Assembly: GCA_035540955.1 (NCBI GenBank)
Contig: DATLFP010000056.1
Coordinates: forward strand, 1 to 36,141
DNA: 36,141 bases
Source of the DNA: DATLFP01 sp035540955
GTDB taxonomy: Bacteria > Actinomycetota > Acidimicrobiia > Acidimicrobiales > CADCSY01
Reading direction: 5' to 3'
In this document: positions 6,815 through 14,304 of the stretch, piece after piece
How the letters are laid out: each line of letters starts with the position of its first letter
How positions within the stretch are numbered: position 1 is the stretch's first letter
Made by a program: the position numbers and the translations under genes
The notes under the pieces: generated by a model
What the model saw: the letters and a program-made list of their open reading frames with translations, nothing else
Databases searched by the model: none
What the model was told of the DNA's origin: nothing

Positions 6815-9406
6815 TCAGCTTCCTCTCGTGACGGTGACGGCGCAGGACGTACCCGACAGGTCGAGGGTCAGGACGAGGGCACCGGGAGGAGACGACGTGG
6901 TCGCCGCGCACGGACCGGAGGCCGCCAGCCGACCCGGGGCGAGGAGGGTGAGCACGAGGGGACCGTCGCCGGTGGCGTGCATCACGAAGCCGGGTCCCTG
7001 GAGCACGCCCGTGGCCCGCAGGTCGACGGTGGCGGCGGCCAAGTTGGTGGTGATGAGGTCGAGCGCCGCCCGGGCGTCCCCGCCCCACGCCTGGGCCTGG
7101 CAGACCCAGCGGTTGGGGTTGTTCCACTCGATCCCGGTCGAGCCGCCGGCGTCCGGGTGAGCAGTCGGGTTGCCGCCACCCTCGATCCCTGCCAAGCCCA
7201 CCGAGTCGCCGCAGCCCTGGGTGGCGAGCGCGCCCGACCCCCGAGCGTGGCTGGCGACGTCGATCATGGCGGTGACCTCCGGGCCCGGCCCTCCGAGGGA
7301 GTTGCCGGCTACGAACCGGCCGAGTCGCGTCGCCTCGGCCTCGACCTCGGGCCGCACGACCAGCCCTGACACCCAGTAGGCACCCCGGTAGCCGGCGCCG
7401 AGGTCGCGCACGTCGTGGACGCCGATGACCTCCGGGCCGGCGGGGTAGTGACGGGCGTCGACCGCGTAGCGGACTCGGGCCGGGTTCGTGACCCGCCCCC
7501 GGCGGAGGAGGTCGGACATCTCCGGGACGTGGTTGTGCATCCATCCGCCGGCGGTCGCCGGCACGAGGAAGCAGTGGCTGCTGTTCGGGTACTCCGTGTA
7601 CCAGAGGTCGAGGTCGGCGGAGAGGGCGGCGTCGCGCAACCGGTGCCCTGACGTGATGCGCACGAGCGGATCGCCGGTGCCGCTGGTCTGGCGGAACGGC
7701 ACGTTGAGCATCCCCGGCACGACCGGCTCGATGGTGAAGGTCTGCGATGCCGCGACCTCTCCGCCGGGCGCCCGGCTGCTGGCGCTGTTCTCGTACGTGG
7801 CCGGGCAGTGCGGCGCGGCGCCAGCCCACAGGTCCGGGTAGAGGCTGGCGAAGCGGACCGTCGCGTACCCGCCGAGCGACGCGCCGGTCGCCAGCCGCCG
7901 GTCGGGGTCGGTGGTGTAGGCGCGCTCGACGTCCTCGATCACCTCGAGCACGTCGAGCTCGCCCGGGCCCCGCCACCACGGTTGGCGCCGGCCGCGGCCG
8001 AGGGGCGCGGCGGTGATGGCGCCGACTTCCTCGGCCAGACCCACCGAGACCCGTGCCCCCGCCTCGGACTCGACCTGGTTCACGTGACTGCCGTCACCAC
8101 CGTGGAAGTGCACCGCCAACGGCGCCCGACCGTCGGTGGGCCACACCGGGCAACCATCCTCGTAGCAATCGGGTAGGTGGACGGCATAGGGCTGGTACCG
8201 GCTCAGGTACACGAGCTGGTTGCCGATGAACAGCAGGCCTTCGAGGTCGAGCCGCGACCGGTACTGGCGGGTGAAGGCGACGTCGTCGCCGCGACGGTGG
8301 ACCGGCGCGTCCGACGGCGCGCCCGGAACGAGGCGATCGAGCTCGAGGGTCACGCCGTACGGACCGGTGGTGCCGCCCGACAGCACCTCGATCTGGCGAG
8401 CGACCTGGAACACCCGTCGGCTCGTCGGTGCGCCGCTACCGGTGCTCAGCACGTTGTTCGGATCGAAGAGCGGCTCGTCGTCGCGGAACAGGAGGTTGAA
8501 CACCGCCGGGTCTTCCGCGGTCTGCGCGCCGGTCACGCCGTCGGTGCTGTTGGTCGCCTGCACGCCGGTGATCGGCTGCATCCAGGAGCCGGTCTCGGTC
8601 GACCACAGGCCGGTCCCGCCGACCGCGCGCACGCGCGTCGACCCGCCCAGGAGCGACAGCGGCACGGCGAGCTCCATCACGTTGTGGACGGTGTCGACCG
8701 CGACGGCGCCGCCGGCGGCATCGATGGCCACCGAACCGGCGGCGGTGGTCACCGTGGCGCACGTGCCGTGGGCGGTGACGAAGAGATCCAGTCCCTCGGT
8801 GCGGAGCCGGGCGCCGAGCGGCCAGTCGGCGAAGCCCGTTGTCTCGTCGAGGTCGACGTCGAAGCCCAGGCCGACGACCGTGGTGTCGACCGCGTTGAGG
8901 AAGTTGAGGCGCACGAGCACGTAGACGTGTGCATCGTCGGCGGTCACCCGCAGCTCGACCACGTCGGCGGCGTTCCCTCCGTAGCGGGCCATGCGCGGCG
9001 ACACCCGGTCGATGCCGTCCTCGCGCGGCTCGCCGGCCTCGCGCTCGCCGGGGTAGCGGAGCTCGCCCGTCCCTGCGTCGTCGAAGGGATAGTCGGTCCA
9101 GATGTACTCGCCGGCGTCGTGGCGGCCGGTGCCGTTGATGCCGGTCGCCTCGCCCGACCAATCGTCGGGTGAGCCGTCGACCCGCACCCGGCCGCTCGAC
9201 ACGGTGCCGCAGCCGGCGGTCTCCTCGGTGCGGGGGAACGCCTGGCTGCGCTCGGCGACGGCGATCGCGGCCTGGTCGAGGAGCGGCCGCGTGCTCTGCT
9301 CGCGCACGGCTGGCTCGCTGGCCTGCACGAGCGAGCCCGGTGCGACGGCCGTCAGGCTGGCGGCGGCGCCGAGCGCGAGGACGAGGGCGAAGGTCCGCCT
9401 ACGCAT
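6815..9406 (-). CDS. Secreted multidomain alpha/beta hydrolase (esterase/depolymerase-like), paralogue 1
   Basis: This 863-residue exported protein has a Sec signal peptide at residues 1-30 (MRRRTFALVLALGAAASLTA). A DOMON/CBM9-like beta domain (about 65-290) carries DGSPDDW, YIWTDYPFDD and NAADVVELR. A serine hydrolase domain (about 385-640) has HFHGGDGSH as a likely oxyanion region, the nucleophile elbow GASLGG with S510, and a late SSHCFL histidine. A C-terminal domain resembles those of the paralogues (NLAAATVDLRATG). The closest general types are PHB-depolymerase or feruloyl-esterase-like enzymes, so cleavage of an ester polymer or oligomer outside the cell is likely; the substrate is unknown. 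Its start overlaps the end of the substrate-binding protein gene by 8 bases, coupling hydrolysis to uptake. It is the most diverged of the three paralogues. Confidence 0.82.
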   Translation of the reverse strand: MRRRTFALVLALGAAASLTAVAPGSLVQASEPAVREQSTRPLLDQAAIAVAERSQAFPRTEETAGCGTVSSGRVRVDGSPDDWSGEATGINGTGRHDAGEYIWTDYPFDDAGTGELRYPGEREAGEPREDGIDRVSPRMARYGGNAADVVELRVTADDAHVYVLVRLNFLNAVDTTVVGLGFDVDLDETTGFADWPLGARLRTEGLDLFVTAHGTCATVTTAAGSVAIDAAGGAVAVDTVHNVMELAVPLSLLGGSTRVRAVGGTGLWSTETGSWMQPITGVQATNSTDGVTGAQTAEDPAVFNLLFRDDEPLFDPNNVLSTGSGAPTSRRVFQVARQIEVLSGGTTGPYGVTLELDRLVPGAPSDAPVHRRGDDVAFTRQYRSRLDLEGLLFIGNQLVYLSRYQPYAVHLPDCYEDGCPVWPTDGRAPLAVHFHGGDGSHVNQVESEAGARVSVGLAEEVGAITAAPLGRGRRQPWWRGPGELDVLEVIEDVERAYTTDPDRRLATGASLGGYATVRFASLYPDLWAGAAPHCPATYENSASSRAPGGEVAASQTFTIEPVVPGMLNVPFRQTSGTGDPLVRITSGHRLRDAALSADLDLWYTEYPNSSHCFLVPATAGGWMHNHVPEMSDLLRRGRVTNPARVRYAVDARHYPAGPEVIGVHDVRDLGAGYRGAYWVSGLVVRPEVEAEATRLGRFVAGNSLGGPGPEVTAMIDVASHARGSGALATQGCGDSVGLAGIEGGGNPTAHPDAGGSTGIEWNNPNRWVCQAQAWGGDARAALDLITTNLAAATVDLRATGVLQGPGFVMHATGDGPLVLTLLAPGRLAASGPCAATTSSPPGALVLTLDLSGTSCAVTVTRGS

Positions 9407-11132
9407 CGGGGTCCCGACCGGGTTGGGGGCTGCCGTCGTCGACGAACACCACGGGCTCTGTGGATGGCCATGCTCCGAGGTCGTGGCGTCTGCCGGCGTC
9501 GACGTAGAACGGCCAACCCGGGTCGCCGTCGGGCCCGGGTCGCGTCGACGACCACCAGATCTCCATCATGTTGTCGACCCCGGTGAATTCGCTCGGACCG
9601 TTCCGACCGAACGACACCCGGTTCTCGCTACCTGTGCCGCCGACGACCGGGAGACCGAACATCGCCTGGGCGAACGACCGAGGGTTGAGGTCGGGCCCCG
9701 CGGCCTCGATGGCGCTGAAGGTGTACATCGTCATGCCGTACAGGCCGGCGCTCGCCTTGGCTGCGGCTTCCGGGTCACCGTCGGGCTTCCCGGCGAAGTA
9801 GGCGCGGTAGCCGTTCGCCTCGGCGAGCGGCCGGTAGTAGCTCAGCACGCTCACTCCGAAGCTTCGGCTCCACTGCTCCCGGTTGTAGAGCCGACCGAAC
9901 GACGGGTGGTCGGTGAGGAAGACGCCGTTGTGCATCCACTCCGGCTGCCAGCCCTGGCTCGACGCGGCGTTGGTGAAGAAGATCGGAGCGATGGGGTCAC
10001 AGACGCAGGTCACGGTCGTCACGCCCTCGCTGCGAAGCTGCGCGACGACGCTGCTCGCCTGTTGCGTCGCGGTGGTGATGTCGCTGGCGTAGCCGACGAT
10101 GTGGCCGACCTCGCCGCCACAGGCCTCGATCTTCTGCTTCAGGCGGGGCCCGGCGTCGGAGACGTCGTCGGGGTAGACGATCCCGAGCTTGCGTGGGGTC
10201 TGCCGCGTGAGCGGATCGCCGGCGTGGACGGCGTTCCGGCCGTGCACCCGCCTGCAGAAGTACTCGGCGGTGTGATCGAGCGTGTGATCGATGTCGGGGA
10301 AGATCCCCCACACGTATGGCGCACGCTCCCGGTAGTAGTCGGCGGGGAACTGGAGGGTGAGCGTGAACGAGGGCACGCCCCGCCGTGCGAGCTCGTCGTG
10401 GAACGCCTCGGACGCGGCACCGGCGAGCACGATCGACGCGCCGAGCTCCTCGACGGCCTTGGTCGCGTCGGCCTGCTGGGCAGCCGGGTCGTTGGCCATG
10501 CCCGGTCCGACCTGGAAGACCATCGAGACGTGGCGGCCGTAGGTCTCGAATGCGTCGTTGAAGTAGACCTCGAACGCTTCCACCACGTCCTGCTGCTGGC
10601 CGGTGTTGGCGCCGCCGCCGGCGGCGAGGATGGCCTCGACCTGCTCGTTCCGTCGGGGGAGGTACACCACGACGCGGATCTCCTCGGCGGTGACGTTGTG
10701 CATCGTGGCGCCACCGTTGTCGCCGCGCCACGCCGGGGTGGGCCGGCAGCTCGGGCTCTCGATGACCGCCAGACGTGAGCAGTCCTCGCCCTGCGGCCAC
10801 GGGCCACCACCGCTCCCACCACCGGTCCCGCTGCCGGTCACGCCGCCGCCGCCCGCACCCGCGCCCGCGCCGGCGGTGCCACTCCCGCCGCCGGTGGCAC
10901 GGGGGGCGCCGCCGGACTCCACGTCGAGGGTGTCGCCGTCGCCGATCCCGCCGGAACGGGCGCCAGGACGCGACCCGGTCGACGCGCCATCGAGCAGCTC
11001 GTCGATGTCGGTCGCCGCCACCGAGGTCGACGGTGACGACGGCACCACGGTGACGAACAGCGCCAGGCCGACCATCGCGGCGAGGAGCGGCACGTATCGG
11101 CCGGCCACCGCCCGGAACGAGAGCCCGCTCAT
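9399..11132 (-). CDS. Branched-chain-type ABC transporter substrate-binding protein
   Basis: This 577-residue protein is a Leu/Ile/Val-binding-type (Peripla_BP_6) receptor. Residues 12-35 (YVPLLAAMVGLALFVTVVP) form an uncleaved-looking membrane anchor or signal. There is no lipobox cysteine, unlike most Gram-positive binding proteins. Residues about 60-115 form a Gly/Ser/Ala-rich linker, which explains the extra length over the usual 400-450. The bilobed domain follows, with the VVEAFEVYFND and YGRHV stretch near 205-225 and GIVYPDD near 310-320. Upstream lies the fused permease/ATPase set, and downstream the hydrolase overlaps by 8 bases. It probably captures a product of the secreted hydrolases at the cell surface. 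The ligand cannot be read from the sequence; this family also takes aromatic acids, short-chain acids and amides. Confidence 0.87.
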   Translation of the reverse strand: MSGLSFRAVAGRYVPLLAAMVGLALFVTVVPSSPSTSVAATDIDELLDGASTGSRPGARSGGIGDGDTLDVESGGAPRATGGGSGTAGAGAGAGGGGVTGSGTGGGSGGGPWPQGEDCSRLAVIESPSCRPTPAWRGDNGGATMHNVTAEEIRVVVYLPRRNEQVEAILAAGGGANTGQQQDVVEAFEVYFNDAFETYGRHVSMVFQVGPGMANDPAAQQADATKAVEELGASIVLAGAASEAFHDELARRGVPSFTLTLQFPADYYRERAPYVWGIFPDIDHTLDHTAEYFCRRVHGRNAVHAGDPLTRQTPRKLGIVYPDDVSDAGPRLKQKIEACGGEVGHIVGYASDITTATQQASSVVAQLRSEGVTTVTCVCDPIAPIFFTNAASSQGWQPEWMHNGVFLTDHPSFGRLYNREQWSRSFGVSVLSYYRPLAEANGYRAYFAGKPDGDPEAAAKASAGLYGMTMYTFSAIEAAGPDLNPRSFAQAMFGLPVVGGTGSENRVSFGRNGPSEFTGVDNMMEIWWSSTRPGPDGDPGWPFYVDAGRRHDLGAWPSTEPVVFVDDGSPQPGRDPDA

Positions 11133-11148
11133 GACACTGCCTTCGCTC

Positions 11149-11232
11149 CGAGCCGGATCGGCTCGCTGGCGCTCGCAGGCGGGCCACCGCTCCGGCGAGC
11201 CTGCATCTGCGCGCCACCGCGGCGTCGCCGCG
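11149..11232. repeat. Stem-loop-forming palindromes in the gap before the binding-protein gene
   Basis: The 130-base gap between the MFS-ABC fusion and the binding-protein gene contains two near-perfect palindromes. CGAGCCG-GAT-CGGCTCG lies at 11149-11165, and CGCGGCG-T-CGCCGCG at 11218-11232. A weaker pair, GCAGGC / GCCTGC, lies between them. The gap is the only break in an otherwise overlapping minus-strand operon. The hairpins could adjust relative expression of the abundant binding protein (attenuation or RNA processing), or the first could be a protein-binding site. Confidence 0.4.
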
Positions 11233-11262
11233 CCGTGTCGGCGGGGTACGGGTGGTGAGGTC

Positions 11263-14200
11263 TCATGACTTCTTCCTCCGGGTGGGGCCGGGTCCGACCG
11301 CGCCGGACCTGCTCAGAACGGAGCGGTCGTCGCCGAGGTACGACGCGACGACCGCCGGCGCGGCCACGACCTCGGCGGGCGCTCCCTCGGCGATCACCCG
11401 GCCGAGGTCGAGGGCGACGAGGCGGTCGGACGTCTCGGTGATCAGGGGCATGTCGTGCTCGATGATGAGGAGGCTGGTGCCGGTCCAGGACTGGATCGTC
11501 CGCAGCAGCGGGCCGAGCGCCTCGGTCTCGCGCTGGGCGATGCCCGACGACGGCTCGTCGAGCAGCAGCACGGTGGGGTCGTGGGCGAGAGCGCAGGCGA
11601 GATCGACGATCCGACGACTCCCGGTCGACAGCTCGGCGACGAACTTGTCGGCGAAGGCGCCCAGGCCGACAACCTCGATCAGGTCGTCGACGCGGCGGCG
11701 CACCAGCGTCTCCTCGATCCGCTGGTCGGGAAGGGCCAGCAGCGCGGAGACGGGATCGCGCAGGGCGAGGTGGCGGTCATGTGACAGCGCGATCGCCTCC
11801 CGCACCGTCATCGACGGGAACAGGCGGGCGTCCTGGAAGCTCCGGCCGAGGCCGCGCCGGGCTCGCCCGTGGGCCGGGATCGAGGTCACGTCATCACCCA
11901 GGAACAGCACCCGCCCGTGATCCGCGGGGAGGTAGCCCGAGACGACGTCGAACAGCGTCGTCTTGCCGGCGCCGTTGGGTCCGATGAGGCCGACTACCTC
12001 GCCGCGCCGGACCTCGAGGGTCACGTCCTCGACCGCGTTGATGCCGCCGAAGGCCTTGCACACCCCCTCGACCCGGAGCACGACGTCGTCACTCGTGGCG
12101 GTGACGGTGTCGTCCGTGTCCGCCGTCGGCACTGGTGAGGTCCCGCCGGGCCGTGCCCGGCGCGGTGCTGCGGGGCCCCGGCCATTGCCACCGAGCGACT
12201 TCGACGCGCCCTCGAGGAACACGGAGCGCATGACGTCCTCGCGACCCAGGAGGTCGGCGGTGCGACCTTCGAAGCGCACCTCGCCCTTCTCGAGGAACAC
12301 CGCTCGCTCGGCGATGGTGAGGGCGAGGTTCACCGACTGCTCGACGAGCACGATGGTCGTGCCGCGGTCGTGGATCTCGCGCACGGTCACGAGCAGGTCA
12401 GCGATCACGGTGGGCGCCAGGCCGAGCGACAGCTCGTCGATGAGCAGCAGCCGGGGCCGGGCCAGGAACGCCATGCCGAGGCCGAGCATCTGCTGCTCGC
12501 CCCCTGAGAGGTTGCCGGCCGGTTGGTGGAAGCGCTCGCGCAGCCGCGGGAACCGCTCGAGGACGTCCTCCACCGAGTCGCCGGCACCGCTGGCGCCTCC
12601 GCGACCGTGCAGGGTCCACGACGCAGCGCGGAGGTTCTCGGCGACGCTCAGGGTGGGGAACACCGCCTTGCCGCCGGGCATGTAGACCACGCCGCGCCGC
12701 AGCGTCTGCTGCGCCGATGCGTAGGTGACGTCGGTGCCGTCGAAGATCACGGCGCCGCCCGACGGGTCGACGAGACCGCAAACCGCCTTGAGCAGGGTCG
12801 ACTTGCCGGCGCCGTTCGTGCCGAGGAGGGCGACGATCTCCCCATCGGCGACGTCGAAGTCGATGCCGAACAGCACCTGCACCTGGTCGTAGCGGACGTC
12901 GACCCCCCGACACACGAGGAGCTTGGCCTGGCCCGACTCGCGTGCCGAGCGGAACTCGGCGGCGGCGACGCTCGCCAGCTGCGTGGCGCGGACATCGGCG
13001 GCGACGTGCGCGCCGGCGCTGGCGAGGAGGTAGGCGCCGAGCAGGAAGATCGGCGTCATGACGAGGATGCCGACGCGCATCCCGAACGCGTCGCCCAGAC
13101 CGCCACCGATCGGGAGGGCGATCACCAGGCCGGGCAACGCGTACAGGCGGAAGAGGCTGAACCCGAAGCTGCGGGCACGCGGTGGCAGGATCAGCGACGA
13201 GATCGCGCTCAGCCCGGGCACCAGCACGGCGGCGGCAAAGGCGATGGCGCACGACGACACGGCCGCGATCACGACGTTGGGCGCCAGCGCGAAGCCGACG
13301 AATCCCACCGCCGACACCGTCGCCGACAGGGCGAAGAACCGGAACACCCGCGATGGGTCGGTGCGGATGAGCCGGGTGGCGACGGGGATGCCGAGTAGCA
13401 AACCGAAAATCTGGAACGGCTCGTTGACCGCCTCGAGCACGCCTCGCTGGAACTCGTTCAGCCCGAAGACCTCGTCGTAGTAGAGGTTGCGCAGCGTGCC
13501 GATGGCGAACACGCCGCCGATCAGGAACGGCGCCGCGCGGTAGACGCGACGCATCGTCGCCACGCCCATCACCGACCGCCACGACTCCTCCCACGAGGGT
13601 GGTTCCTCCTCGATGTCTGCAGTCGCCGCGTCGGCACCCTGGGCGCGCCGCTCGAAGCCGCCCCGCACCGGCTCCCGCAGCCGAACCGCCAGCGCGACGA
13701 ACACGAAGGTCGGGATGGCGAGCACGAGGAACGGGACCCGCCATCCGAACAGATATGCGATGCCGCCGGCGGCGAGTGGCCCGGCGAACTGGCCGACCGA
13801 GTTGGCGAGACGGTGGACCCCGTAGGCACCAGCGCGGGCGTCGGGCGGGTAGTAATCGGCGAGAAGGCTGTCGTGGGTCGGGGCGTTGACTGCCGAACCG
13901 AGCCCGGACCCGACGCGGGCGAGGTAGAGCACGACCAAGTTGGGAGCGAACCCGGTGAGGATCGAGAAGCCGCCCCAGGCGGCGGCGCCGGCGGCAGCGA
14001 TGCGGGTTCGCCGGCGACGGTCGGCCCAGTAGGCGATGGGGAGTCCGAGTCCGATCACGACCGGAATCAGGGCAGCCCGCAGGCTGGTGATGCCGAGGTT
14101 GTCGAGACCGAAGTGGTCGCGGATGTTCGGGCTGAGGATGTTGAAGGCGACCTGGTCGAGCTCGTCGACCGCGTTGAGCCCGAACAGGACGAACAGCGGC

Positions 14201-14304
14201 CAGAGCGAACCGGCCCCGCTGAGCTCGTCGAGACCGAGCCGTGCCCGGGCGCGTGCCACCATCGAGGTCGGCGCCGTCGAGGTGCCGCTCATGCCCTGGC
14301 TCAC
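11263..14304 (-). CDS. MFS transporter fused to two Liv-type ABC ATPases (MFS-LivF-LivG)
   Basis: A single 1013-residue frame encodes three modules. Residues 30-430 form a 12-helix major facilitator domain (LWPLFVLFGLNAVDELDQ, then the ADRRRRTR loop). Residues about 458-700 form a LivF-like ATPase with Walker A LLGTNGAGKS (K501), signature LSGGEQQ and Walker B LLLIDELS. A Gly/Pro/Thr-rich linker leads to a LivG-like ATPase at about 745-990, with GPNGAGKT (K781), Q-loop GRSFQDARLF, a relaxed signature LSTGSRR and Walker B VLLLDEPSSG. The MFS module is unusual; the ATPases alone would serve the LivHM permease encoded just upstream (GTGA overlap at 14301-14304). Both ATPases keep their key residues and the linkers are long and in frame, so this looks like a genuine fusion rather than a sequencing error. 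An ATG at 14290-14292 is an alternative start. Confidence 0.9.
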   Translation of the reverse strand: MSQGMSGTSTAPTSMVARARARLGLDELSGAGSLWPLFVLFGLNAVDELDQVAFNILSPNIRDHFGLDNLGITSLRAALIPVVIGLGLPIAYWADRRRRTRIAAAGAAAWGGFSILTGFAPNLVVLYLARVGSGLGSAVNAPTHDSLLADYYPPDARAGAYGVHRLANSVGQFAGPLAAGGIAYLFGWRVPFLVLAIPTFVFVALAVRLREPVRGGFERRAQGADAATADIEEEPPSWEESWRSVMGVATMRRVYRAAPFLIGGVFAIGTLRNLYYDEVFGLNEFQRGVLEAVNEPFQIFGLLLGIPVATRLIRTDPSRVFRFFALSATVSAVGFVGFALAPNVVIAAVSSCAIAFAAAVLVPGLSAISSLILPPRARSFGFSLFRLYALPGLVIALPIGGGLGDAFGMRVGILVMTPIFLLGAYLLASAGAHVAADVRATQLASVAAAEFRSARESGQAKLLVCRGVDVRYDQVQVLFGIDFDVADGEIVALLGTNGAGKSTLLKAVCGLVDPSGGAVIFDGTDVTYASAQQTLRRGVVYMPGGKAVFPTLSVAENLRAASWTLHGRGGASGAGDSVEDVLERFPRLRERFHQPAGNLSGGEQQMLGLGMAFLARPRLLLIDELSLGLAPTVIADLLVTVREIHDRGTTIVLVEQSVNLALTIAERAVFLEKGEVRFEGRTADLLGREDVMRSVFLEGASKSLGGNGRGPAAPRRARPGGTSPVPTADTDDTVTATSDDVVLRVEGVCKAFGGINAVEDVTLEVRRGEVVGLIGPNGAGKTTLFDVVSGYLPADHGRVLFLGDDVTSIPAHGRARRGLGRSFQDARLFPSMTVREAIALSHDRHLALRDPVSALLALPDQRIEETLVRRRVDDLIEVVGLGAFADKFVAELSTGSRRIVDLACALAHDPTVLLLDEPSSGIAQRETEALGPLLRTIQSWTGTSLLIIEHDMPLITETSDRLVALDLGRVIAEGAPAEVVAAPAVVASYLGDDRSVLSRSGAVGPGPTRRKKS

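Noticed and set aside
4838..7369. Very long plus-strand open frame opposite the LAL regulator
   Set aside because: It is the antisense of a gene with clear ATPase and HTH motifs. Its translation is low-complexity Arg/Gly/Glu-rich sequence with no family, a usual side-effect of high third-position GC. The same applies to long antisense frames at 25608-27521, 30827-33300 and 34533-36125.
10296..10320. A fourth partial match to the LAL-cluster motif (TGGGGGATCTTCC on the minus strand)
   Set aside because: It lies inside the binding-protein coding sequence and lacks the CCTAC half, so it is likely chance.
11263..14304. Fusion created by a missed stop or frameshift between the MFS and ABC parts
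   Set aside because: All three modules share one frame with in-frame linkers and no start-like RBS at the boundaries. The reading frame is continuous over 3 kb of normal codon pattern. The fusion could still be tested against homologues.
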